Shown here piece after piece: positions 53,781 to 64,000 of a stretch of DNA of 64,000 nt. Source of the stretch: Calliopum simillimum. Its lineage: Eukaryota > Arthropoda > Insecta > Diptera > Lauxaniidae. A model generated the notes under the pieces. It saw only the letters and a program-made list of their open reading frames with translations, was not told the DNA's origin and did not search any database. The stretch lies in contig OX638371.1 in assembly GCA_951812925.1 (NCBI GenBank), forward strand, positions 83,895,697-83,959,696. The letters run 5' to 3'. The position numbers and the translations under genes are program-made. Position 1 is the first letter of the stretch. Every line of letters begins with the position of its first letter.

Positions 53781-53960
53781 CCCAGTGTGCCAGGCGGTTC
53801 AAATTTCCGCTTTTTTATCCGTTACGGATCCGTTACTGATCCGTTGGCGGGAGCGGTTCCCAAAAAAAAAGCAAATCGTTTTTTTTTTTTTGGAATTTCT
53901 CCCGCAAACGGATCAGTAACGGGTAAAAAAGCGAAGATATGAACCGTCTGGCACACTGGG
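53781..53960. mobile_element. MITE (180 bp), TA flanks
   Basis: CCCAGTGTGCCAGGCGGTTC and CCCAGTGTGCCAGACGGTTC are the two inverted ends. Arms of about 75 bp (including GCTTTTTTA and CCGTTACTGATCCGTT) face each other around an A/T loop. TA lies on both sides (53779-53780, 53961-53962), which fits the Tc1/mariner superfamily. No coding content. Confidence 0.8.
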
Positions 53961-55146
53961 TACGCACAGTCATAGCGTTTTTATTTCGTATTTTTATTGC
54001 ATTTTTCTAGGTGTCTCATAACCGGATACAATAAACATGTCTTTTGAAAATTAGGCATAACTTTTGCGTGTGATGAAATAATCATCCGTCCTTTATTAAA
54101 ATGTTGCTTATGTTTCTTATCTTTCGAATGCTATATAAAACACCCGACACGGTTAAGCCAGTAACAAGTTCTGGGTCAAGAACAAAAACAGTCCCTTCCA
54201 TACCCGGTGATTCTCCCCTACGTATGAATTTATTTGGCCTAGTAAGAAATAGTTTTTCCTTAAATATGGTTTAGAAATATACATACTATGTACGTTTATA
54301 ACAAAATGTTAGTATGTATTCTTGCATTTTTTTACTGTATGTACCTACTTAATTTGCTAATTAAATGTTTAAAATTTTTAGGAGTGATGCACAGTTTTTT
54401 TGTTGCCATAATGAGTTTTTCTACCGTTGCCACCGTTTTGCCAATTTCTTTTTTGCAATTTATTTTTTTGCGAATTCGTTTTGTTGAATTTCTTTTCTTT
54501 TTGTTTTTAACATTCAACATCAACATCAAGTAGAAGAAGCCATATTAAGAATTCAAAACTGCAAACTTGGCGTTGGAGGCTTAACCAACATAAAACCTAA
54601 CTGAGTCTAAACAATTGTAAATAAAAAAAAACACCAACAACAACTGAAATAGAAAACTAAGAAAATTTCACTTAAAATATTTGCTGCAATTTAATTGTTA
54701 AGTAGGTAAATCTTGTTGAACTGAAAAAGTCAAAGTTGATTACTTTTAAATTAACAACTCGTACAATTAAGGCGAAAACATTAAAAACTCTGAAGTAACA
54801 ATTAAGGGTATACCGACTAGTTCTATGCTAATTTAAATTAAAATTTTTTAAATTTTCTAATTGATGTGGCACCCTATATATTTATTGAAAAAATGTGTAT
54901 ATTTGATTAAAGAAACAGAGTCACGATTGGAATTCAGAGTTAGAGATTGGTCGGGCTTTCTAATACGGATATGACAATAAATGTCACACTTCATATGAAG
55001 ATCTCAAAGATCAAGTTTTTGGATCTACTGGAGATCAAGTTTTCTGTTCAGATCCTTGTCGGAAAAGTTTAGGATGATGGGATGAGAATTGGATTATTTT
55101 GATTAGCCTTTACAAAACTCCAAGAATAATTTTATTTTCACACATA

Positions 55147-55902
55147 ACAGGTCATTCAATAAGTCCGTAGGATAAGTAAGAAAAAAACAAAATTTTGACC
55201 AAACTCGATTTTATTATTCAACATAGTTACCTTCGAGGGCGATACAACGAGTATAGCGATTTTCCAACTTTTCGATACCACTTTTATAGTACGATTTCTC
55301 TTTCTCGTCAATATAGACCTCAGCTGACTGTCTTTTGGATATTCTGGTGTGTAATAGTGAAGCCATGTCTCATCCATTGTCACATAGAATTCGACGTTAT
55401 TGCGGTTTAACAGCGCCAAACACCCCTCTGAAACCCAAATGTTCGTGTACAATGGTAAAAACACTACCATCTGATATCTTTACAATGTCAGCTAGCTCGT
55501 GCACCTTCAATTTGCAATCGTTCATAACCAATTTGTGGATTTTTTTTTGTTTTCTGGAATAACAGCCTCATTTCTGCATCATTTGTGCTGGTACGACCAC
55601 GTTTAAATTCAGCAATCCATTTGTATCGATAGAGCAGAGCTCGGATAATGTTTGTCAAGCCATTGTTTGGTTTCTACTGCATTTTTTTCATTAAAAAGCA
55701 ATGATTTATCAAAACTCGAATTTCAGTTTTTTCACTAAAAAAGTTGCTTCAAACAAAATGCTATAACTCACGAATCAATAGTCAGATTGCTGTCAAATTT
55801 ATACACGTAGCGTTTGAAGGTTAGTACTAAATAAAAATCATATGGAAAAAATTCTAGTAACGCCATCTATGTGTCATCGTACGGACTTATTGAATGACCT
55901 GT
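55147..55902 (-). mobile_element. Mariner deletion derivative, ACAGGTCATTCAATAAGTCC ends (756 bp)
   Basis: TA lies at 55145-55146 and 55903-55904. The ends ACAGGTCATTCAATAAGTCC then GTA are exact inverted copies. The minus-strand transposase is present as N- and C-terminal remnants. This is a different mariner family from the others in the window. Confidence 0.88.
55214..55735 (-). pseudogene. Mariner transposase remnant, centre deleted
   Basis: In order on the minus strand: LLFNEKNAVETKQWLDKHYP near the start, then frame changes, then CLALLNRNNVEFYVTMDETWLHYYTPE cut here as two readable blocks (CLALLNRNNVEF and VTMDETWLHYYTPE), then a jump to YYKSGIEKLENRYTRCIALE and GNYVE with stop at 55214-55216. 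The first aspartate (MDETW) is present. The blocks with the second and third aspartates are deleted. Not functional. Confidence 0.8.
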
Positions 55903-56379
55903 TAAATTCTTTTTAAAATAATTAAATGAATACTCAAATCAGGAACTGATCGGATAGTTGTGATCGTGTTCCGGAATAACTGATCTAATTTCTTATCAGG
56001 TTAAGGCGACACCAGTATTTCATCTTTTATGGCCGCCTAAATCTATAAAAGATACTTGTTTGAATTTTGTTAACTCGCTGGGTGTTGTCTTGCCAAATTC
56101 TTGAAAAGTTATCTTTTATACCGAAAGTTTTTCTAAAAAAAAAATAAAGTTAAGCAGCATAAAAAGTACTTCTGCTGGACCTTTTAAAAAAAATTTTTTA
56201 CCGAGAAACAGTAGGTACAAATTTGCAAACAGGAAAATTCTTGCTAAACTCCTTCTTGAGATAGTTATTGAATTTTGACCCTTTTTTTTGGATTTTTTAT
56301 TTAAAAACAGTTTCGATGAATTTACATTACAAGAAAATGTAATTTAAAGTCGAAAACCTGATATGGTAGCTGAAAGTAC

Positions 56380-56992
56380 AAGTCTGTCTTTTGATTAATA
56401 TCCGATTAATTAACCGAATCAAAAGTAAGAGGGACTCTTAAAAACGATATCTGCATCATTTTTGTTTTTTTCATTCTGAGAAAAACCAATGGAGCACTTT
56501 TTATTCTACTGAAGGCATATTTTGTCTAAAAAAATATTTTTTTTGGTCATAACTTTTTTTTCATTGGAAAATAGATACCTAAGAGTGCTTTAGATATAAA
56601 GATTATGTTCTTTCAAAAATTTTGGCGCTTAGAATTTTTTTTATATCCGGTTTCAAAAATCGATTTTTTTACGATTTTCAATAGCGAGGACGGAAAAACG
56701 ACTTTTTATCAAAAGCAAGGGAACTTACGAAAAAGTGTATTTGGCAAAAAATGTTTCGAAGTGTCCAAAGAATACGTGTGAATTTTTTCAGAATTTTTTG
56801 AGGTATCTTATAATTTTTCAAAACTTGTCAAAAAAAAAAAAAATCTAAAAAAATCAAAAAATTCACACCTATTTTTTGAAAGATTCTAAGCATTTTACGT
56901 CATATAAAATTTTTTCGTAGATGCCTTGGTTTTAAGTAAACCTAGCATTTTGCTGACAAACGTAAACTTAACTCAATTTGATAAATTTTTTG

Positions 56993-57027
<35 letters not shown>

Positions 57028-57270
57028 TTTGTAAGAACATAATCTTTATTTCTAAAGCACTGTTGGGTATCCATTTTCTAATGAAAGAGAAAGTTATGAC
57101 CAAGAAACATTTATTTTAGCCAGTAGAATCAAAAGTGCCCCATTGGTTTTTCTCAGAATGAAAAACAATAATGATGCAGACATCGTTTTTAAGAGTCCCT
57201 CTAACTTTTGAGTCGGTTTCGGTATGATTTTATTTTGATTAATACAAAATCGACCTGGTCGAATCTGCAT
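56380..57270. repeat. Long palindromic element (~890 bp)
   Basis: AATCAAAAGTAAGAGGGACT then CTTAAAAACGATATCTGCAT, GAGAAAAACCAATGGAGCAC, 'catttttaatgaaa'-type and AAGATTATGTTCTT blocks on the left (56415-56615) are mirrored on the right (57035-57215). The inner parts also pair (CTTACGAAAAAG..., GTGTGAATTTTTT at about 56725-56805 with their mates at 56865-56935). Centre and loops are A/T runs, one of 27 As at 56995. No coding content, and no target duplication resolved. Confidence 0.75.
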
Positions 57271-59248
57271 ACATATTTCTTTTTTTTTCTGAACTATCCT
57301 AGCCTATGAAGTTAAAAAAAACGCAAAAATATGGTTTTCGGCTGTTTTTGAGGTTATATACAGAACGGACAAATTTTTTCTGCTCTTTTATACACAATTC
57401 CCATATAATAATATAAACTAAGTTAACTTTACGCATACCCCTTAAGATGATTTACCATGCAGTAATGGATGCGACCTAAGCGGGATTGGGTGTGACTGCC
57501 AACACATAAGCTTTTTCTTTTCAATATGTACTCGTCGTTAAATGGCACATTTTGACTTTCTTATTATTGTTATTGTAGTTCTTCTTCCCGATGTTGTGTG
57601 TTTTATTGAAAGTCCCACATATTTATAATGTGCTTAACTTAAGTGTACGCCTTTATAGAAAATCGTAAAATGCATAAAGAGAGATGACTGACTTGGAATG
57701 GCCCTTGCTTGGCTTTGTTTCCAAAACATTGTGCATTGACTCAATCTTATTATATCGTATACGATATAATTTTCAATAAATTACAAAAGAATGAAATCAA
57801 TAATCAAAAAGCGTAACCAAATACAAAAGCGAGCGAATGGTATAAAGAATTTAAATAAATAAGAAAAAAACTCGACTTAATTCAATGTTGAGGGTTACTT
57901 TATTTATTTCTTATTGTTATGGTTATTTGTTGTTGTTGTTGTTCATGATCGTAGCTTTTTCTGAATTGACGCTGAGGTATGTTCCACTTATATTTCCATG
58001 CTGCTCATATTACATTACAATGAGCACTTTTAACATCACAACTTTAACTTTTTTTATTTTTTGTTCATTTCAACTTGTTTTCTTTTGTATTTCCACACGA
58101 CAATTCGCCAACATTTTTACGTGCAACACTTTTGCTTCAACCATAATACACCAGAGTACACATATGATCATAGTCGTTGACTCGATCAAAAGTTACACTT
58201 TCGTGTTGCCAACTTTTGTTTAACGTGTTTTGCATATGGCAATTAAAAAAAAAAAATTATAAACGAAATTTTTGTACTTTATAAGAAATGAAAAAAATAA
58301 TAAAGAAAAATTATTTAAACAAACACATACGCTCACACAGAGTTAATTTATTGCCAAGTGCTGGAAAACAGAACCATGCCAAAACCAGACAAGCATATGT
58401 AAATAAGCAGCGCATGAACTGAAGTTATTGTGGCTTTAAATTTATCCATCATGATGTCAGTATTGTGCAAATATTTATCAAGTCATTAAGAGAAACATAT
58501 CTGAATGGCTTAAATTAAAAACAAAGATATTATTCTTAATAACAAATAATATTTTAAGCCAACATTTGTGCTTAACTGCACGATTTTAGACAAACTAAAA
58601 GTTAAAAATACTTTGATGATACACTCTACCTTTGTATTGGGTCTTACAATAAAAATATCACCTACAATATCGCACACAGTGCTCCTGAAGCTTGTTCAGG
58701 TGATGGCAAAAATGATGAGCAAAACGGTATTCCTCAATCCCCTGAGATATTCTAACCTTAAAAAGTGCAAAAAACACAAATTTACGTTATTTAAGTTAAC
58801 GATATTTCGGAGAAAATGACTTATTGATATAATTAAAACTGGGTTTTTGGAGAAAAAGACTGTTACTTTCATGGATAAAATTTAATTTGTTCTGTCAGAA
58901 ACGTATATCGCTTCACAAGTAATGCAAAACTATGTTTTCAACACTTCTAGGTTAGGATATCTTAGAATTCTGAGGTGACAGAGCAGTTCTGTGCCTGGAT
59001 TCGAATTCAGCATAAACATTGCTTTTGACTTTTCTTGTTCCGAATTACTGTTTTTTATAATTTGAAAAAATATCAGTTTTGTTTTTCGAACTTATGAGTT
59101 TTTTTGATTAGTTACGATTTTGATAAAACTTTTTCAGAATATTTCAGAAATAGTTTTGTATGGTTGGGAAAAATTTCTTTGCAAAAACCGAAATTCTGCA
59201 GAAAAAATTAATTAACAATATTTTTCAGAAAAATTCACTTTTTTTAAT
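57271..59248. other. Unannotated stretch
   Basis: No gene recognised. The 112-codon frame at 57885-58223 is hydrophobic and poly-T driven. The frame at 58568-58819 has no domain. 58930-59130 is the weak repeat also noted at 12330-12560. Confidence 0.5.
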
Positions 59249-59345
59249 GATACCCTTATCCCAGGGTATATTCACTTTCCGTTTTTAACGCGGAGAAAGA
59301 GGAGTGGAAGGCGTGGAAAAGGTATATACAGTAAGAAGCAAAACT
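59249..59345 (+). repeat. DINE-like repeat, 5' fragment
   Basis: TGATACCCTTATCCCAGGGT then ATATTCACTTTCCGTT, CGGAGAAAGAGGAGTGGAAG and GGTATATAC correspond to the first 90 bp of the 7110 repeat. It then breaks off. Confidence 0.55.
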
Positions 59346-60446
59346 GTCAACATGTTTGCTATTTTTGACTTAGTACTGCTATAGCGTCCGTTCTGATTAC
59401 ATGAGCAACAAGAAATATGAACCAAACGGAAGCCTAACCTTTAACCTTTAAGTGCAAGATCTTAGCAAAAGCTATGCGAATTCGCATAAGAGGTCGTCGC
59501 TTCAATGAAAGATATCTCGGAAAGTAATGATCCAATTGAAAAAGTTAAAGGTATGTTTGGAAAGAGTGAACTACCGTTTTCTACACTTAAAATCAAGAAT
59601 AACTCGGATCTAAAATCTGATAGGAAAAATCGGTGTCAAATTCAGAATTTTATAACTACCTTTGGGTTTTTTGAATTCTGGTTAAACTATCTAATTTTTT
59701 AAAAACTAGCTATACTCATTCAAATCGAAAAGCTTTTTATATGGAAAAGTATCCTGATTAGTGCTTAGCCAGATCGATCTCACATGGTTAACCAGGCAAG
59801 TGAGAATGGCGTATAAGGATATGTGAATAGGTAATAACACGATAAGGTTCAAAAAATGTGAAACACATACAAAGCCTTGAACTTTTGCTTATTGCTTTTA
59901 AATTTCTATTTATTTTGCAGATATTTTTCTCGTTTTCTGCGAGTACACAACGTATGATTGTGTGAAAACCAGTTTTCGTCAGTGAAACCGGGTGTTGTTG
60001 TTAAGAATGTCATATTAGAACGTGACTTGGCATTCGTTATTTTTACAAATTTTTGGCGCGCAGCGCAAACTTGAATTCAATTAAATGTAATCAATACAAA
60101 ATTTTTTCCATAGTGGCTAACTTATATAACACTTCAGAATTTGTAACATTTAATTTAAGTTTTTTCTTTTTATTTGTGCATTTATATTTCTTTATCATCC
60201 AGCTTGAAATTTTTGAATGGGAAATAAATTTTCATGATTTTAAATTGAATTTCATTTACAAAAATTTAAGTCATTTTTAAAAAAATTATATCTATTATAT
60301 TTATAATTAAAAAATACTCCAAATCAATAGAATGCTTGTAGTTCCCACAGTTGGAAAATTTCTTAATATTGATGTGTTTGCATTAGAATATTATAGGCAA
60401 TAAAAGAAAAAAACCATTTTCCCACTGTTTTTTTTTTTTAATATTG
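59346..60446. other. Unannotated stretch
   Basis: A plausible acceptor TTTATTTTGCAG ends at 59920, but no open or conserved exon follows. The frames at 59505-59702 and 60053-60280 look random. Confidence 0.5.
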
Positions 60447-60537
60447 CGTCCGTCCACCCATCCCCTCTTTTTCAGTGTCAACCCAATTTAAAGCGTTTAC
60501 AATCACGTCATGGCTCTTCGAGCAATCAAATCCAATT
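60447..60537 (+). other. Candidate 3' splice site and exon of the plus-strand gene
   Basis: A long pyrimidine tract CCGTCCACCCATCCCCTCTT then TTTCAG (60450-60475) is followed by sequence that is less AT-rich and open in one frame for about 60 codons (CQPNLKRLQSRHGSSSNQIQ then FVTND). A weak donor GTAACC follows at 60538. The splice acceptor is strong, but the peptide is not recognised, so the exon call is speculative. Confidence 0.25.
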
Positions 60538-61388
60538 TGTAACCAATGACAAGTTTTCTATTTCACTATTTCATTGTATCGCCGCTTTGTATTTTTACCG
60601 TATACCGTTTGAAGAGGGCACAGCGCGTTTTTCATTTTTCTCCATGCAATGCAATTAGCATAACCCTTCGAAAAAAAATTAAAAGAAATTCCAAGCAAAC
60701 ACTTTGTTTTAAATTTTTATCATTTTGTTGGCACTCACAATTTGTCCCATATTCTACTTCGTCTTTGGCTGTCAAGTGCTGCTCATGATGTCACGTGATA
60801 AGCATAAGAATAATTATAAACAGTGGCGTATAAATGTAAGAAACTCAAGGAGCAGCTTAGATGGAAAACCGAATACATTAAAGAAATTTTTTAATTTACC
60901 TTTGAAATTTTCATGACCTAAAAGTCGAAATGCATCTACAATAAATTATAAAAATAAAACTTTTTGATTTGTTTTTATTTAAATAGCAAAGTCGGTTAAG
61001 GCGGTTTGAATTTTTTAATATTTTCTAAAATTGCATAAATTAAATTAGACTTCGCGGTATTGTCCGTTTTATTATTAGTATACGGCTAATAATAAATATA
61101 ATTTCATTGTGATGTTTTTGTTCCCTCAGGGTTCAGACGTTTGCCAAACGATATTACATTTAAAAAGCGAAATCTTATCCCTAAGCAGCTGATGTTAAAT
61201 GTACTACGGACTCGTCATTTATACGATTTTGTTGTTCATTTGACGATTGGATATATAATAAAAGGTTGAAATGTCAATTTGAAAAACTTGTTCTTTAATA
61301 AAATGACAACTAAGGCATTAAAATAACGACTTTTGAAAGAGGTTTTGATGATTTTGAAATTGATTTTCTGGTAACGATGTCCTAAATA

Positions 61389-62117
61389 CGTAGGGCACTA
61401 TTTTTATTTCGGGGGCTATCAACACTAATGCCAATAGCTGAAATCTGGCAACACCATAACAAAGTTTGACATTTTTTAGCATAAACGTACTCACAACGTT
61501 TTGATGTACAAGTGCTATTTGATTTGTTTGCAGTGAGTTAAGAAAATCAGTTTGGCCAAAAAATGGAAATTTCAAGAGAAGGTTTTCGTTGGATTATTTT
61601 TCACTACCTTCTCAACAAGAATGTGTCGATGAATTCAGTCCTTTGTACAGTGATAAAGCACCATCAAAAACCACAGTATATGACTGGTAAAGCGAATTTA
61701 AGCGTGGTCGCAGTTCGGTCTCCGACGAATTCCGTGAAGGTTGTAAAAAATCGGTTGTTGTGCCACAAAACATCGATACAGTGCATGAACTGATAATACA
61801 AGATCATCATGTGACATATTGTGAGATAGAGGCATCCTTGCACATTAGTTCCACTTCAATACATTCGATTTTGCATGAACTCTTTGTTGCAAAAAAGGTT
61901 TGTTCTCGTTGGAAATCCCATAATTTATCAATTGCTTGAATCATCAATAGAAAAATTGATTTTCTTAACCCACTGTAAACAAAACAAATAGCACTTGTAC
62001 ATCAAAACGTTGTGAGTACGTTTATGATGAAAAATGTCAAACTTTATTATAGTGTTGCCAGATTTTAGCTATTGACATTAGTGTTGCCAGTTCCCGAAAT
62101 ATAAATAGTGCCCCTCG
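61389..62117 (+). mobile_element. Mariner deletion derivative with long TIRs (729 bp)
   Basis: TA flanks lie at 61387-61388 and 62118-62119. The ends CGTAGGGCACTATTT and CGAGGGGCACTATTT are inverted and the long inverted repeats (about 160 bp) match those of 10197-10929. The transposase remnant is on the plus strand. Its internal junction before the 3' repeat is the same as in the half copy at 49056. Confidence 0.88.
61563..61940 (+). pseudogene. Mariner transposase N-terminal remnant
   Basis: ATG 61563 opens MEISREGFRWIIFHYL, then a small deletion shifts the frame. The family sequence continues QECVDEFSPLYSDKAPSKTT, YDW, a TAA stop, SEFKRGRSSVSDEFREG, VVVPQNIDTVHELIIQDHHV and ISSTSIHSILHE to NLSIA. 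The catalytic domain is absent. It is about 85% like the 10197 copy by eye but has different lesions. Confidence 0.85.
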
Positions 62118-62119
62118 TA

Positions 62120-64000
62120 CCATGTTTCAAAGAGAATCACATTGAAAATAATTAATTGACATTTCAAACCAATTTTATGACAAGCCAAACGTTTTCGACT
62201 CTAGAAATCATGGCACTTTCGAGTCATATTTTTGGAGTAACCACTCGAAATATGAGAAGATGTTTGAAATCAGCTCTCAGCTGGGGAATCAGTAATATAG
62301 GTAATATTGATCTTTACTACAAGTCATAGTTTCTAACTAATGTAGAATCAATTTTATTTTATGCAACCGTTTGGCATTTCATAAGACTCCACGACAGTAT
62401 TAGCTTTTTTTTTTAAACTTCGATGAGGGCCTGAACATCTTAAGCAATCCCTCACCTCCAAATTTATCTAGTGTGGTGAGGTACATGAAATTTTCATCAC
62501 GTAACTGTCGAAAACATAATTGATATACATACGAGTACATCCAACAAAATTGTTATCATTATGTTTTTTTCTAAGACATTTTCATTTGCTTTTTTTGTTG
62601 TTTATTGGAATTATTATTGGTTTTTGTCTGCTGCAATATTTCATTAAAAATTTACTAAGTATTAAAGAGTTTTTTCTTTGTTTTTTAGCTTAACAAGAAC
62701 TTCTTTTATCTCTTAAAATGTTCTTTTCTTCAATTGAACACTTTTTAATTAACAATATTTTTCATTAATAGCGAAACTTGAAAAGCTTTAAAATGGTCTT
62801 CTGTATATTTATGGTAGTTTGCCATGCAGTCAGCTCTTTCTGTATTTAGCCGTGACTGTATACCTGTTTGTTTTTATATTTTCCAATCAAAGATCTTTAT
62901 TCGATAATAACAATTTTCCCACTTAAGCTTCGTGAACGGGATTTTGTTCGAAAGAAATGTAGACAAAACTATTGATGACGAAACTTATTAACGGCACCGA
63001 AACCGATATAAGTATGCTTGTTTTTAGTTTTGCACCAGTAACGAGTTAAGTTTCTTATTAACAAAAAACTATAAGGGTCTCCGAATTGGGGTAATAGCGC
63101 TAGGACCTCTGACACCACAATGCCAGACAATAAACCGATGTATCGCGAAGCATGCGATTTTTTTTGATTTTTAAGTTTTAATTGGATGAGTTAATGTTTC
63201 GGAATGGTTCGAAAAATAACCAGAAATTTCATCACACTCTATATCTAAACTTCGGAATTATTCCCCCACATTTTTTAAATGTGTAAATAGTTATTAAGCA
63301 TTGCTTCAAGCTGCACGAAAGTTATCGCTAGTAACTACACATTATTTTTAAGGGATAGGTATATCATTGTTATTTAGATATACATTTTTGTAATTGCTCA
63401 AGGAAATGAGTTGTTTGTTTGCTCAGCTTTATTAAATTAAAAATACTTTTGGCGACAATTTTCTTCAATGTTATTTAACTTCAAGTGCTTTTTTTTGTTA
63501 ATTAAGTATGAGAGTATTTTGCAAATGTGTTAGAATGTGTTTGCGTTTGCTAAATAAATATTTGAAAATAGTTTTTTTTTTTCGTATTTTAACTTACCGC
63601 CTGATGCCATGTGGACTTTAAAACACCATCAATAAACTATATATGTATATGTATATGTTTCCTGTTAAGAAAGACGAAAGAAAAAAAGAACGGAAACAAC
63701 AGCAAATAACTTGGAAACACTTTTTACGTACGTATGTGTAATTAAAATTGAAAATGTGTAACGAAATAATTTAAATATTCCCGACTAGTAACCGACAAAT
63801 TGCTTGAAGTTTAAATAGTTTATCAGCAATGCCATTCAAAAATGATTTCAGTTGAACTACAAGTATTTACATATGAAGCGCTTGGTGGAATTAGGGTTAA
63901 ACCTACATTTTTTTTTTTTATGTCATCATTAAATAGTTTTTTGTTTTGTTTTATTTCTTAAAAATTATGATAAAATTGTGCCTTTTACCAAAAACTGTCA
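62120..64000. other. Unannotated right edge
   Basis: AT-rich sequence with no recognised exon, repeat ends or RNA gene. Short T and A runs and a (GTATAT)n patch at 63640-63658. Confidence 0.5.

Larger units (their letters stand above)
30915..64000 (+). other. Inferred long intron of the plus-strand gene
   Basis: From the donor at 30915 onwards no confident coding exon appears on the plus strand. The region is crowded with transposons and contains a recursive-splice-like site at 50956/50957 and a micro-exon candidate at 48929. That combination fits a very long fly intron. The right boundary is not known and may lie beyond the window. This is inference from splice signals alone. Confidence 0.3.

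Noticed and set aside
57885..58223. 112-codon hydrophobic open frame
   Set aside because: Driven by T-rich codons, no recognisable domain, no splice or leader context; expected by chance in AT-rich DNA.
1..64000. LTR retrotransposons or CRISPR-like arrays
   Set aside because: No paired LTRs, primer-binding site, gag/pol domains, or regularly spaced identical repeats were seen.

Overview
The window is AT-rich nuclear DNA from a higher dipteran fly. The only host gene I can name is misshapen (msn), a Ste20/MAP4K-family kinase. Two short coding exons lie on the minus strand: the start-codon exon at 17756-17824, and at 2359-2424 the exon that opens the kinase domain. They are separated by an intron of about 15.3 kb. 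The mix of repeats (mariner derivatives, a DD41D 'rosa'-type relic, Helitron/DINE-like repeats) suits a tephritid fruit fly best, but that placement is inference.

Layout. 1-2.4 kb: a LINE fragment, degenerate tandem repeats and msn exon 2. 2.4-17.8 kb: the msn intron, holding SINE-like units, DINE-like repeats, an internally deleted mariner, several foldback elements and a decayed RS-rich gene fragment. 17.8-18.9 kb: msn leader and probable promoter. 19-29.4 kb: dense non-autonomous DNA elements, including a pogo-like remnant and a set of nested inverted repeats that enclose a broken NCOA5-like gene fragment. 29.5-30.9 kb: a sequence that looks like the 5' leader of an unidentified plus-strand gene, ending in a good splice donor. 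31-64 kb: probably the long intron of that gene. It is full of Tc1/mariner elements, one of them with an intact 345-residue DD37D transposase, plus MITEs, long palindromes and hAT-type miniature elements. A plus-strand AG|GT juxtaposition near 50.96 kb looks like a recursive (ratchet) splice site, and a 27-nt micro-exon candidate lies at 48.93 kb.

How it fits together. Two divergently transcribed genes (msn leftward, an unknown gene rightward) have introns and a shared upstream region that are filled mainly by cut-and-paste DNA transposons and their miniature derivatives. Only one element appears able to encode a working transposase. The most unusual items are the nested TIR structure carrying a host gene fragment, a second RS-rich fragment possibly from the same type of parent, the intact DD37D element, the candidate ratchet site, a MITE family flanked three times by AAT, and a mariner copy whose end was tandemly duplicated together with host flank. 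I saw no CRISPR array, tRNA gene, rRNA gene or LTR retrotransposon.
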